Below, one piece after another: positions 10,517-18,708 of a stretch of DNA of 64,000 nt. The translations under genes were made by a program, and so were the position numbers. The stretch's first letter is position 1; every line of letters begins with the position of its first letter. The stretch is taken from assembly GCF_030369635.1 (NCBI RefSeq), contig NZ_CP128474.1:1736001-1800000 (forward strand), written 5' to 3'. The stretch comes from Microbacterium arborescens (GTDB lineage: Bacteria > Actinomycetota > Actinomycetes > Actinomycetales > Microbacteriaceae). The notes under the pieces were generated by a model, which saw nothing but the letters and a program-made list of their open reading frames with translations, was not told the DNA's origin and made no database searches.

Positions 10517-11524
10517 ATGACGAACCCCACCGCGCCCCTGCCCATCATCGCAGGCTCGCCGGAGACAGCGCCCGCGAGCGCCCCCGGCCGCCGGACGGCG
10601 GGAATGGCCATGGCTGTCGCCTCCGCACTGGCCTTCTCGTCGAGCGGACCTCTGGTCAAGCCGTTGCTGGAAGGCGGCTGGTCGCTCGGGGCGGCGCTCT
10701 TCATCCGGATCGGTGTCGCAGCCCTCATCCTCTCGCCGTTCCTCATCCGAGCGGTCGCGCGCGAGCGAGGCTTCCTGCGCCGACACGGCCTCGCTCTGAT
10801 CGCCTTCGGCGCGATGCCCGTCGTCGGCTGCCAGCTCTTCTACTTCTCGGCGATGCAGCGGATGCCGGTCGCCGTCGCCCTCCTCATCCAGTACCTGGCA
10901 CCCGTGCTCCTGGTCATCTGGGTCTGGCTCACAACCCGCCGCCGGCCGTCTCCCACGGTCATCGCCGGCTCCGTCGTCGCGATGGCTGGTCTCGTGCTGG
11001 TCGTCGATATCGCCGGGGCTCGCTTCGACTTCTGGGGCACGCTCCTCGCCCTCGGCGCCGCACTGTGCACCTGCGTCTACTTCGTCATGGCCGAGCGCAC
11101 CGGCGACACGCTGCCGCCCCTCGTCCTCGCCGCCGGCGGAATGGTCGTCGCGACCGCGATCATCGGCAGCCTCTTGCTCACCGGCATCCTGCCCTTCACC
11201 ACGAGCACGGTCCTCGCCGACGTGGTCGGGATGCAGCTGCCGCCCGTCGTCGTGCTGCTGTGGGTCGGCGCAGCCACCGGGACCGCCTACGCGCTGGGCG
11301 TCTCAGCGGTTCCGCGGACGGGATCACGTCTGGCGTCGTTCATCGGCTTGTCCGAGGTGCTGTTCGCCCTGGGCTTCGCATGGCTGCTCCTGGCGGAGGC
11401 CCCCGCGCCGGTGCAGTTCATCGGCGGCGCGCTCATCCTCGTGGGCGTCGTCCTCGTGCGGCTCGACGCCGACCGGACGACGACGGCCGTCAGCCCGCGC
11501 GTCCCTGCGCGAGCAGCGGCTTGA
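10517..11524 (+). CDS. EamA/DMT family transporter
   Basis: This 335-aa protein has about ten hydrophobic helices in two EamA repeats (roughly residues 27-160 and 170-315). Signatures include ASALAFSSSGPLVKPLLEGGW at the first helix and a proline/glycine pattern in FIGLSEVLFALGFAWLLLAEAP. It belongs to the drug/metabolite superfamily (RhaT/RarD-like), inner-membrane exporters of amino acids or metabolites; the substrate is unknown. An Lrp/AsnC-type regulator is encoded convergently at its 3' end with a 35-base overlap, which hints at amino-acid export. Confidence 0.88.
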   Translation: MTNPTAPLPIIAGSPETAPASAPGRRTAGMAMAVASALAFSSSGPLVKPLLEGGWSLGAALFIRIGVAALILSPFLIRAVARERGFLRRHGLALIAFGAMPVVGCQLFYFSAMQRMPVAVALLIQYLAPVLLVIWVWLTTRRRPSPTVIAGSVVAMAGLVLVVDIAGARFDFWGTLLALGAALCTCVYFVMAERTGDTLPPLVLAAGGMVVATAIIGSLLLTGILPFTTSTVLADVVGMQLPPVVVLLWVGAATGTAYALGVSAVPRTGSRLASFIGLSEVLFALGFAWLLLAEAPAPVQFIGGALILVGVVLVRLDADRTTTAVSPRVPARAAA

Positions 11525-11960
11525 CGCGGTGGGGGATGACGTCGTCCATGACGAGCGAGGTCTCCGTGCGCTCGACCCCGTCGATGGCGAGGATGCGGGC
11601 GTCGACAGCGAACAGGTGCTGGGTGTCTCGGGCGACCACCCGGACCATCAGGTCGACCTGGCCGCTCAGCCCTTGAGCCTGCAGCACCTCGGGGATGGTC
11701 GCGAGCTCCTGAGCGATGCGAGGCAGGTCGGGCTGACGCAGGACGACGCTGATCAGCGCCTCGATCGGGAAGCCGAGGACACGCATCGAGATCGACCGCT
11801 CATACGAGAGGAAGACGCCGGACTGCTCCAGCCGCGCCATGCGCGCCTGGACCGTGTTGCGTGACATCCGCAAGCGCTCGGCGAGGGCGACGACCGTCGC
11901 ACGGGGGTCGTCGGCGAGGGCATCGAGCAGAGCGAGGTCGACACGGTCGTGCATGGTCAT
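11490..11960 (-). CDS. Lrp/AsnC family transcriptional regulator
   Basis: Starting at the ATG of 11960 gives 156 aa. An N-terminal winged helix-turn-helix (about residues 5-55; LLDALADDPRATVVALAERLRMSRNTVQARM) is followed by the RAM ligand-binding domain (GFPIEALISVVL ... GQVDLMVRVVARDTQHLFAV). Lrp-type proteins are octameric amino-acid-responsive regulators, often of adjacent transport genes, here possibly the EamA exporter. A TATCGT box lies 8 bases before the chosen start; the longer reading from 11996 only adds a low-complexity tail. The 3' end overlaps the EamA gene by 35 bases. Confidence 0.88.
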   Translation of the reverse strand: MTMHDRVDLALLDALADDPRATVVALAERLRMSRNTVQARMARLEQSGVFLSYERSISMRVLGFPIEALISVVLRQPDLPRIAQELATIPEVLQAQGLSGQVDLMVRVVARDTQHLFAVDARILAIDGVERTETSLVMDDVIPHRVKPLLAQGRAG

Positions 11961-12040
11961 GATGCTGGACGATACACCGCTCGAGGTACCTTCCATGAGC
12001 GGCGCCTCCCGACGGAGCCGCCGCGATCAGGCCGTCGCGA

Positions 12041-12643
12041 TCAGGTCGTCGCGAGCGCGGGGGAGTCGATGAGGCGCAGACGCTCGCGTTCCATGACGAA
12101 GGTGTGGGCCGAGCCGTTGGCCAGCCGCACCCCCTGCAAGGGGAACTCCTCGCCGGTCGCGTGACGGATGACCTCGCGGATGAGCGCACCGTGCGCCACG
12201 ACGATCAGCGGCACGGATGTCGGCGCCGTGGTGGCGCGCGCATCACGGACCGCACGTTCGAGCCCGCGCAGAGCGCGTTCGCGGACCACCGGCCATGGCT
12301 CGGCGTTGGGCACGTCGGCGACAGCCCACTCGCCCCAGCGGGCGTGGAACTCCTCGACGCCGACTCCCTCGGCATCGCCGTAGCTGCGTTCTCGCAACTC
12401 GGGGTAGGTGCGGGGTGCGGCGGCGCCGAGGCCGTCCGCGATGATGCGCGCGGTCTCCGCTGCGCGGGAGAGGTCGCTCGAGGCGACGACGACGTCACCC
12501 TCGATCGACGTGCGGAGGGCCGCCGCGACTGCGCGAGCCTGCTCGCGGCCGAGGTCGTTGAGCGGGATGTCTGTGGAGCCCTGGATCCGGCGTTCGCGGT
12601 TCCAGTCGGTCTCGCCGTGGCGCACGAGGGTCAGGATGGTCAC
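12041..12643 (-). CDS. Histidine phosphatase family protein
   Basis: This phosphoglycerate-mutase-like protein is about 200 aa. LVRHGETDWN is at residues 6-15, with the phospho-accepting His at 9; a second catalytic His is in VVAHGALIREV and an acidic partner in RERSYGDAEG. Substrate is unknown (broad phosphatase, or cofactor-dependent mutase-like). Two GTG codons lie in tandem (12646 and 12643). I chose 12643 because a TAGGGT -10 box is 6 bases upstream of it, matching the promoter geometry of the window. A 14-base tandem repeat (12023-12050) spans the stop codon. Confidence 0.86.
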   Translation of the reverse strand: MTILTLVRHGETDWNRERRIQGSTDIPLNDLGREQARAVAAALRTSIEGDVVVASSDLSRAAETARIIADGLGAAAPRTYPELRERSYGDAEGVGVEEFHARWGEWAVADVPNAEPWPVVRERALRGLERAVRDARATTAPTSVPLIVVAHGALIREVIRHATGEEFPLQGVRLANGSAHTFVMERERLRLIDSPALATT

Positions 12644-12649
12644 CACTCG

Positions 12650-12655
12650 ACCCTA
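12650..12655 (-). promoter_or_regulatory. -10 box of a leaderless promoter (histidine phosphatase)
   Basis: Read on the minus strand this is TAGGGT, 6 bases before the second of two consecutive GTG codons. It decides the start. Confidence 0.45.
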
Positions 12656-12680
12656 CGCGGGGCGCCGCGAGACCTCGACC

Positions 12681-13529
12681 TCAGTGCTCTGACGCGAGCG
12701 CATCGGCGAAGACGCGGAGGACGTGACTCGTGCCGCCGTCGATCTTCACCGTGGCCTTCGCGTCCGACCGCGTCACGCCACGATTGACGATCACCACGGG
12801 AAGCTTGCGCCGGCGCGCGCGTTCGACGAGGCGAACCCCGGAGTTCACGACGAGCGAGGATCCCGCCACGATGAGCGCCTCGCTCGTGCGCACCAGCTGT
12901 TCGGCCTCCGCGAACTTCTCGCGGGGCACGAACTCGCCGAAGAAGACCACATCGGGTTTGAGCATGCCGTCGCAGACCGTGCAGGTGGGCACGATGAAGC
13001 CGTCGCTCGTCGCGGGCAGGACATCGCCGTCGGGGCCGAGCTCGACGTTCTCGGGCACCGTGATCCAGGGGTTTTCGCGCTCGACGCGTTCTGCGAGGTC
13101 GCGGCGGTCGAACACCTGCCCGCAGTGCAGACAGAACACCCGCCGCATCGTGCCGTGGAGTTCGACGACCCGGCTGCTCCCGGCCCGCAGATGCAGTCCG
13201 TCGACATTCTGCGTGACCACGCCCGTCACGATTCCGGCGCGCTCGAGGTCGGCCAGCGCCGCGTGACCGTCGTTGGGACGGGCGGCGGCGAAGGCCTGCC
13301 AGCCGAGATGGCTGCCCACCCAGTAACGCCGACGCGCGTCCGCGCTCGCGAGGAACTGCTGGGCCGTCATCGGCGTCCGCACCGGCGCGCCCGCGCCCCG
13401 GTAGTCGGGGATGCCCGAGTCGGTCGACACGCCGGCGCCCGTGAGCACCGCGATTCGACGGCCGGCGAGCACGTCGAGGGCGCTCTGGATCTCGTCGCCC
13501 GCGGGCGTGTCGAGATCGGGAATCGTCAC
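12681..13529 (-). CDS. Sir2 family NAD-dependent protein deacylase
   Basis: This 282-aa sirtuin has the NAD-binding GAGVSTDSGIPDYRG at residues 31-45, TQNVDGLH at 106-113, catalytic His125 in VELHGTM, and a complete zinc site of Cys133/Cys136 and Cys183/Cys186. It removes acetyl or other acyl groups from lysines with NAD consumption in the cytosol. The 16-residue segment between the two Cys pairs that reads VELGPDGDVLPATSDG is typical of the actinobacterial class. A TAGAGT box 6 bases upstream supports the GTG start. Confidence 0.92.
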   Translation of the reverse strand: MTIPDLDTPAGDEIQSALDVLAGRRIAVLTGAGVSTDSGIPDYRGAGAPVRTPMTAQQFLASADARRRYWVGSHLGWQAFAAARPNDGHAALADLERAGIVTGVVTQNVDGLHLRAGSSRVVELHGTMRRVFCLHCGQVFDRRDLAERVERENPWITVPENVELGPDGDVLPATSDGFIVPTCTVCDGMLKPDVVFFGEFVPREKFAEAEQLVRTSEALIVAGSSLVVNSGVRLVERARRRKLPVVIVNRGVTRSDAKATVKIDGGTSHVLRVFADALASEH

Positions 13530-13535
13530 GGTCCT

Positions 13536-13541
13536 ACTCTA
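13536..13541 (-). promoter_or_regulatory. -10 box of a leaderless promoter (sirtuin)
   Basis: On the minus strand this reads TAGAGT and is followed after 6 bases by the GTG at 13529. Confidence 0.5.
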
Positions 13542-13584
13542 CGAGCGTCCGCGCGACCCCCGGGTGACGTGCGAGGCTGGACGA

Positions 13585-14376
13585 GTGCCCGTGATCCGCA
13601 TCGACGACGCCACCGATCCCCGCCTCGCGGACTACCGCGACCTGACCGACGTCGCATTGCGGCGAGTCCTCGAGCCCGCGGGCGGGCTGTACATCGCCGA
13701 ATCCGCGAAAGTGATCGCCCGGGCCCATGCCGCGGGACACCACGCGCGTTCGTTCCTCGTGCAGGAGAAATGGCTTCCCGATGTGGTCGACCTCGCAGGC
13801 GACGCGCCGGTCTTCGTCGTCTCCGACGAGGTCGCCGAGCAGGTGACCGGTTACGCCGTGCACCGCGGTGCCCTCGCCGCGATGCACCGGCCGCGTCCCG
13901 CTCCCGTGAGCGAGGTCGTCGCCGACGCCCGGCTCGTGCTCGTCCTCGAAGACATCGTCGATCACACGAACGTGGGCGCCGCCTTCCGTGCCGCCGCCGG
14001 GCTCGGCGCCGACGCCGTGCTCGTGAGCGAGCGCTGCGCCGACCCGCTCTACCGTCGCAGCGTTAGAGTCAGCATGGGCACGGTCTTCCAGGTGCCGTGG
14101 ACGCGCCTTCCGGCATGGTCCGAAGCGGCACCGATGCTCCGCGACGCCGGCCTGCACCTCGCCGCCCTCGCTCTCGCCGAGGGGGCCGTGCCGCTCGACG
14201 AGTTCGCCGCGGCGCGGCCCGATCGGGTCGCGCTCCTGATGGGAACCGAGGGCGACGGGCTGAGCAGACGTGCCCTCGCTGTCGCCGACACCGTCGTCAC
14301 GATTCCGATGGCCGGGGGAGTGGACTCCCTCAACGTCGCGGCGGCCGCCGCGGTGTCGCTCTGGGCGTTGCGCTGA
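13585..14376 (+). CDS. TrmH/SpoU family RNA 2'-O-methyltransferase
   Basis: Starting at GTG 13585 gives 263 aa. An N-terminal substrate-binding part (residues 1-105; GLYIAESAKVIARAH) precedes a SPOUT domain with motif 1 LEDIVDHTNVGAAFRAA, motif 2 LLMGTEGDGLS and motif 3 IPMAGGVDSLNVAAAAA. It methylates a ribose 2'-OH in tRNA or rRNA; the target nucleotide is not determined by the sequence. The reading frame is open upstream to 13411 but that part overlaps the sirtuin on the other strand, and family members begin at this point. The start at codon 3 (GTG 13591) is also possible. Confidence 0.88.
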   Translation: MPVIRIDDATDPRLADYRDLTDVALRRVLEPAGGLYIAESAKVIARAHAAGHHARSFLVQEKWLPDVVDLAGDAPVFVVSDEVAEQVTGYAVHRGALAAMHRPRPAPVSEVVADARLVLVLEDIVDHTNVGAAFRAAAGLGADAVLVSERCADPLYRRSVRVSMGTVFQVPWTRLPAWSEAAPMLRDAGLHLAALALAEGAVPLDEFAAARPDRVALLMGTEGDGLSRRALAVADTVVTIPMAGGVDSLNVAAAAAVSLWALR

Positions 14377-15222
14377 TCACTCGGGGTCGTCGGCGCGCCG
14401 GAGCACGGGCAACGGCTCGGGCCGCTTGGCCGTGATGTGGTCGCCCGACGACTGATGCCGGAGTCGTCGCAGCACCCAGGGCATGAGGTACTCCCGAGCC
14501 CAGACGAGGTCGTTGGCGCGAGCCGCCCGCCATGTGAGGACCGGCGTCGTGTCGGGCTGCATGGGCTGGAGATCGTTCGGCACATTGAGCGCCCGCAGCA
14601 CCATGCGTGCGACCTCGTGGTGCCCGAGGGAGTTGTAGTGCAGCCGGTCGTCGTCGAAGAAGCGCATGTCCTGCACCTCCTTCAGAGCCCACTGGTCGGC
14701 GACGATGGCGTCGTAGCGATCGGCGATCGCCCTGATGTTCTCGTTGTAGATCGCCACGCGGCCGCGGATCCCGCGGAAGACCGGTGTGAACTCGGTGTCG
14801 ATGCCGGTGAAGAGCACGAGTGTCGCGCCGGTCGACGACAGGCGCACGACGGCATCCTCGAACTGCTGCGCGACCGCGTCGGGATCGGAGCCGGGCCGGA
14901 TGACGTCGTTGCCGCCTGCCGAGAACGTGATCAGGTCGGGCTTGAGCGCGAGGGCGGGCTCGATCTGGTCGGCCACGATCTGACCGATCAGTTTGCCGCG
15001 CACCGCGAGGTTCGCATAGGCGAAGTCGGAGACCTGCGAGCTGAGCACCTCCGCCACGCGGTCGGCCCAGCCCCGGTGCCCGCCCGGGCTCCCCGGCTCG
15101 GGATCTCCGATGCCCTCGGTGAACGAATCGCCGATCGCGACCATGCGGCGCCATGGGTGGGCGGTCTCGTTCGGCACGTAAGGCGTGCGGCGCGCGTCCT
15201 CGGACGGCTCGTTCTTCCTCAT
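14377..15222 (-). CDS. SGNH/GDSL hydrolase (paralogue 1)
   Basis: This 281-aa esterase-like protein has all four SGNH blocks: GDSFTEG (nucleophile Ser near 33), NLAVRGK (block II Gly), GGND (block III Asn, near 116), and DRLHYNSLGHH (Asp/His). No signal peptide is visible, so it is cytosolic. The C-terminal extension after residue 230 ends with SSGDHITAKRPEP. The second SGNH gene at 43330-44100 is clearly related, including a C-terminal SSGDH. The start is preceded by AGGAGG. The gene is immediately adjacent to the convergent methyltransferase, with stop codons abutting. Substrate is unknown. Confidence 0.87.
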   Translation of the reverse strand: MRKNEPSEDARRTPYVPNETAHPWRRMVAIGDSFTEGIGDPEPGSPGGHRGWADRVAEVLSSQVSDFAYANLAVRGKLIGQIVADQIEPALALKPDLITFSAGGNDVIRPGSDPDAVAQQFEDAVVRLSSTGATLVLFTGIDTEFTPVFRGIRGRVAIYNENIRAIADRYDAIVADQWALKEVQDMRFFDDDRLHYNSLGHHEVARMVLRALNVPNDLQPMQPDTTPVLTWRAARANDLVWAREYLMPWVLRRLRHQSSGDHITAKRPEPLPVLRRADDPE

Positions 15223-15289
15223 GACCCCTCCTGAAGCTCCGTACCTGCCACGGTATCTCGTGCCGGGCGATCGTGTGGGTGGGGTCGTT

Positions 15290-15295
15290 TAAGGT
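15290..15295 (+). promoter_or_regulatory. -10 box upstream of the helicase gene
   Basis: TAAGGT lies 8 bases before the GTG at 15304, consistent with a leaderless or nearly leaderless mRNA. Confidence 0.4.
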
Positions 15296-15303
15296 GGTCC
15301 ATC

Positions 15304-17145
15304 GTGACAGAGGACCCCCAGGAGCACTTCGGAAGCTTCGCCGCCGAGCACCTGTCACCCTCGTTCCCGCAGCGTGCGCCGTGGGGTACGGCTCAGCGTC
15401 TGCGCGCCTGGCAGGCGGAGGCGCTGGACCAGTACTTCGGCGCCGACGGACCGGAGGGTGTCGGGCGCGGACCGCGCGACTTCCTCGCCGCGGCGACCCC
15501 CGGCGCCGGTAAGACGACGTTCGCGCTCCGCCTGGCGTCGGAGCTGCTCCGCCGCGACGTCGTCGACCGCATCGTCGTGGTCGCCCCCACCGAGCACCTC
15601 AAGACGCAGTGGGCGGATGCCGCCGGCCGCGTCGGCATCCGCCTCGATCCGCGTTTCAGCAACCGTCACGGGATGCCGTCGCGGCAGTACCACGGCGTCG
15701 CGGTGACCTACGCGCAGGTCGCCGTCAAGGCATCCGTCCACCAACGGCTGACGATGGACGCCCGGACTCTGGTGATCCTCGACGAGGTGCACCACGGCGG
15801 CGACGCGCTGAGCTGGGGCGATGCGCTGCGTGAGGCCTACGGGAGGGCGACGCGACGCCTGCTGCTCTCGGGAACACCGTTCCGGAGCGACACCGCTCCC
15901 ATCCCGTTCGTGGAGTACCACCCGAACGAGAAGGGTATTCGTCTCTCCAAGACGGACTTCAACTACGGGTACGGTCGAGCCCTCGCCGACGGCGTCGTGA
16001 GGCCCGTGCTGTTCCTCGTCTACGCCGGTCACATGAAGTGGCGGACCAAGACGGGCGACGAGTTCGAGGCCCACCTCGGCCAGGACAACACGAAGGACAT
16101 CACGTCGCAGGCGTGGCGCACCGCGCTGAACCCCGAGGGCGACTGGATCCCGGCCGTGCTGCGGTCAGCTGATCGTCGCCTGACGGAGGTGCGCCAGGAC
16201 GTACCGGATGCTGGCGGGCTCGTCATCGCCACCGACCAGACCGCGGCGCGCGCCTATGCCGACATCCTGCAGCAGATCACCGGCGAGGCCCCGACCGTCG
16301 TCCTCTCCGACGACAAGGCCGCGTCGGGCAACATCGAGGTCTTCGCGCAGTCGACCTCCCGGTGGATGGTCGCGGTGCGCATGGTTTCGGAGGGCGTCGA
16401 CGTGCCCCGGCTCGCCGTCGGGGTGTACGCCACGTCGTCGTCGACACCGCTCTTCTTCGCCCAGGCGATCGGCCGCTTCGTGCGGGCGCGTCGTCGCGGC
16501 GAGACCGCGAGCGTCTTCCTCCCGAACGTGCCCGTGCTCCTCAACCTCGCTGCGGAGATGGAGCGTCAGCGCGACCACGCGCTGGATCGTGAAGCAGGTG
16601 ACGATGACGGTCTCGAAGACACGTTGCTCGCCGAGGCCGAGAGCGAAGACAAGGCATCCGAGGAGCTGACCCAGGAGTTCAGCTATCAAGCGCTCGGCTC
16701 GGTCGCCCATTTCGACCGCGTCCTGTTCGACGGGGCGGAGTTCGGGCAGCTCGCGGTGCCTGGGACCCCCGAGGAGGAGGAGTTCCTCGGTATCCCCGGT
16801 CTTCTCGAGCCCGAACACGTCCACGAGCTTCTGATGCAACGGCAGTCCCGCCAGACGAAGCATCGGCACAGCCGGGAGGCCCGCGAGAAGGCGACCGCCG
16901 GCACCCCCGGCGACGAAGCCCCCACTGCCGAGTCCACCCTGCCGGAGCCGCTGCACCGTTCCCTGAAGGAGCAGCGCCAACTGCTCAACAGCCTCGTGGG
17001 CCTGTACGCACGGCAGAGCGGTGAGCCGCACGGACAGATCCATGCGGAGCTGCGGCGCGTATGCGGCGGCCCGGCCGTCTCGCACGCGACGGTGGCCCAG
17101 CTCCAGGCCCGCATCGCGGTGCTGCGTTCGCGCGTGAGGTCGTGA
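15304..17145 (+). CDS. SF2 DEAD/DEAH-box helicase
   Basis: This 613-aa protein has an SF2 core: motif I TPGAGKTTFAL (about residues 64-74), motif II DEVHH (about 160), motif III SGTPFR, and the C-terminal RecA-like lobe with VRMVSEGVDVPRLAVG and QAIGRFVRARR (motifs V and VI). It resembles restriction-type or XPB/UvrB-like translocases rather than RecQ or UvrD. From about residue 430 there is a long acidic and charged tail without a domain I can name (EEEEFLGIPG, SRQTKHRHSREAREKATA). Restriction or defence partners are absent nearby. It is probably a conserved actinobacterial housekeeping helicase of unknown role. Confidence 0.87.
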   Translation: MTEDPQEHFGSFAAEHLSPSFPQRAPWGTAQRLRAWQAEALDQYFGADGPEGVGRGPRDFLAAATPGAGKTTFALRLASELLRRDVVDRIVVVAPTEHLKTQWADAAGRVGIRLDPRFSNRHGMPSRQYHGVAVTYAQVAVKASVHQRLTMDARTLVILDEVHHGGDALSWGDALREAYGRATRRLLLSGTPFRSDTAPIPFVEYHPNEKGIRLSKTDFNYGYGRALADGVVRPVLFLVYAGHMKWRTKTGDEFEAHLGQDNTKDITSQAWRTALNPEGDWIPAVLRSADRRLTEVRQDVPDAGGLVIATDQTAARAYADILQQITGEAPTVVLSDDKAASGNIEVFAQSTSRWMVAVRMVSEGVDVPRLAVGVYATSSSTPLFFAQAIGRFVRARRRGETASVFLPNVPVLLNLAAEMERQRDHALDREAGDDDGLEDTLLAEAESEDKASEELTQEFSYQALGSVAHFDRVLFDGAEFGQLAVPGTPEEEEFLGIPGLLEPEHVHELLMQRQSRQTKHRHSREAREKATAGTPGDEAPTAESTLPEPLHRSLKEQRQLLNSLVGLYARQSGEPHGQIHAELRRVCGGPAVSHATVAQLQARIAVLRSRVRS

Positions 17146-17204
17146 CTCCGAGGGGTGCGCCACGCCCGGCGTGCCGACGATTCTTCACCCCGGGACGGAC
17201 GTGT

Positions 17205-17210
17205 TAGTGT
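17205..17210 (+). promoter_or_regulatory. Candidate -10 box of tRNA-Leu(GAG)
   Basis: TAGTGT is about 32 bases before the tRNA; the expected transcription start (about 17217) falls inside the dyad at 17209-17231. Confidence 0.35.
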
Positions 17211-17231
17211 TGTTCCTCGGTTGGGAACAAC
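17209..17231. repeat. 8-bp dyad at the start of the tRNA-Leu(GAG) transcript
   Basis: GTTGTTCC (17209-17216) and GGAACAAC (17224-17231) form a perfect inverted repeat with a 7-base spacer. It is poorer in GC than its surroundings. It overlaps the predicted transcription start, so it could be an operator or a 5' leader hairpin processed away by RNase P. It follows the helicase stop by about 64 bases, but no U-run follows it. Confidence 0.55.
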
Positions 17232-17242
17232 TGAAAAACACT

Positions 17243-17327
17243 GCGCGGGTGGCGGAATAGGTAGACGCGCTAGCTTGAGGTGCTAGTGCCCGTATAGGGC
17301 GTGGGGGTTCAAGTCCCCCCTCGCGCA
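17243..17327 (+). tRNA. tRNA-Leu (anticodon GAG)
   Basis: The sequence folds as a class II tRNA of 85 bases. The acceptor stem GCGCGGG pairs with CTCGCGC, with discriminator A at 17327. The anticodon stem CTAGC/GCTAG encloses loop TTGAGGT, with anticodon GAG at 17277-17279. A long variable arm and the T-loop TTCAAGT follow. CCA is not encoded. It reads CTC and CTT codons, the type that makes up three of the four regulatory Leu codons in the leuA leader. Confidence 0.95.
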
Positions 17328-17335
17328 CAGTGAGA

Positions 17336-17361
17336 GAAGGGCTCCGGAAACGGAGCCCTTC
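17336..17361 (+). terminator. Terminator of tRNA-Leu(GAG)
   Basis: An 11-bp stem (17336-17346 with 17351-17361) with a GAAA tetraloop lies 8 bases after the tRNA and is followed by a short T-containing stretch. Confidence 0.85.
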
Positions 17362-17399
17362 GTCATTTCCAGGAAGCGTTCGCGACTACCGTGGAGAGC

Positions 17400-18698
17400 A
17401 TGTCCGAGTACGACGATCTGCCCGAGGTCGCCCGCGTCGCGCGAGACCTGATCCGATTCGACACCACCAACTACGGTGAGGGCCGCTCACGCGGCGAACG
17501 CGAGGCGGCGGAGTACGTGGGGGCCTACCTCGAGGCGCTCGGTCTCCGGCCCGAGTACTACGAGCCGATTCCGCGGCGGACGAACGTCTCGGTGCGCATC
17601 CCGGGACGCGACCCTTCCAAGCCGGCTCTCGTCCTGCACGGCCACCTCGATGTCGTGCCGGCGGTCGCCGACGACTGGAGCGTCGACCCGTTCGGGGGAG
17701 TCGTTCGCGACGGGATGCTGTGGGGCCGAGGCGCCGTCGACATGAAGGACATGGACGCCATGATCCTCACGTCCGTGGCCGAGCTGCTGCGGGCGGGCGA
17801 GCAGCCCGAGCGCGACCTCGTCGTGACGTTCTTCGCCGACGAGGAGAACGGCGGGGTCGAAGGCTCCCAGCTGGTCGTGCGCGACCGCCCGGAGTGGTTC
17901 GCCGGCGCGACCGAGGCCATCAGTGAGGTGGGCGGGTACTCGATCGGCGTCGACGGGCACCGGGCCTATCTCCTGCAGGTCGGCGAGAAGGCCCTCGTCT
18001 GGCTACGACTTCACGCGACCGGGCGGGCGGGCCACGGCAGTCGCCTGCACCCGGAGAACGCGATCACCCGGCTCGCCGAGGCCGTCGCGGCCCTCGGCCG
18101 CGCCGCCTGGCCGATCGAGCTCACCGACACCACGCGACGCCTCGTCTCCGACCTCGCCGGCATCAGCGGGCGCGATTCCTCGGATCCCGATGCCGTCGCA
18201 GCTGCGACGGGTCCGACCTCCGCCTTCCTCGCGTCGACATTCCGCACCACGACGAATCCGACGGGCCTGACCGCGGGCTACAAGCACAACGTCATCCCCG
18301 ATGCCGCGTCGGCCGCGATCGACGTGCGTACGCTCCCCGGGCAGGAGGACGCCGTGCTGGCACAGATCCAGCGGATCGTCGGCGACGACATCCGCATCGA
18401 GATCGTGCACCGTGACATCGGGCTCGAGGTTCCCTTCGAGGGATCGCTCGTCGATGCCATGGTCGGCGCACTCGGACGCCACGACCCCGGCGTTCCGGTG
18501 CTGCCCTACCTCATGGGCGGCGGCACCGACAACAAGGCCCTCTCGGAGCTGGGGATCGCGGGATTCGGGTTCGCGCCGCTGCGCCTCCCGGCCGATATGG
18601 ACTTCACGGGTATGTTCCACGGAGTCGACGAACGCGTCCCGATCGACGCACTCGTCTTCGGACAGCGCGTGCTCACCGATCTCATCCGCACGTATTGA
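17400..18698 (+). CDS. M20/M25/M40 family metallo-hydrolase
   Basis: This 432-aa zinc peptidase has the ArgE/DapE/CPG2 motifs: HGHLDVVPA (metal His and Asp, about residues 79-87), GRGAVDMKDMDA (bridging Asp), FADEENGGVEG (catalytic and metal Glu), a dimerisation domain around GRAGHGSR, and GGGTDNKAL near the C-terminus. It hydrolyses an amide or peptide bond; DapE itself and aminoacylases are alternatives, but DapE is usually shorter (about 355-380 aa). The ATG at 17400 is preferred to the GTG at 17391 because a TACCGT box lies 7 bases before it. uppP follows 10 bases downstream, so they are probably co-transcribed. Confidence 0.9.
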   Translation: MSEYDDLPEVARVARDLIRFDTTNYGEGRSRGEREAAEYVGAYLEALGLRPEYYEPIPRRTNVSVRIPGRDPSKPALVLHGHLDVVPAVADDWSVDPFGGVVRDGMLWGRGAVDMKDMDAMILTSVAELLRAGEQPERDLVVTFFADEENGGVEGSQLVVRDRPEWFAGATEAISEVGGYSIGVDGHRAYLLQVGEKALVWLRLHATGRAGHGSRLHPENAITRLAEAVAALGRAAWPIELTDTTRRLVSDLAGISGRDSSDPDAVAAATGPTSAFLASTFRTTTNPTGLTAGYKHNVIPDAASAAIDVRTLPGQEDAVLAQIQRIVGDDIRIEIVHRDIGLEVPFEGSLVDAMVGALGRHDPGVPVLPYLMGGGTDNKALSELGIAGFGFAPLRLPADMDFTGMFHGVDERVPIDALVFGQRVLTDLIRTY

Positions 18699-18708
18699 AA
18701 GGCCGCTC

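Noticed and set aside
12023..12050. 14-base tandem repeat GCGATCAGGCCGTC/GCGATCAGGTCGTC at the end of the histidine phosphatase gene
   Set aside because: It has only two copies, with one difference, partly in coding sequence; not enough for a functional claim.
12723..14066. 447-codon plus-strand frame over the sirtuin and methyltransferase
   Set aside because: Arg/His-rich shadow; the sirtuin on the minus strand is complete.
15304..17145. Helicase as part of a restriction or phage-defence cassette
   Set aside because: No nuclease, methyltransferase or other partner adjoins; neighbours are housekeeping genes and a tRNA.
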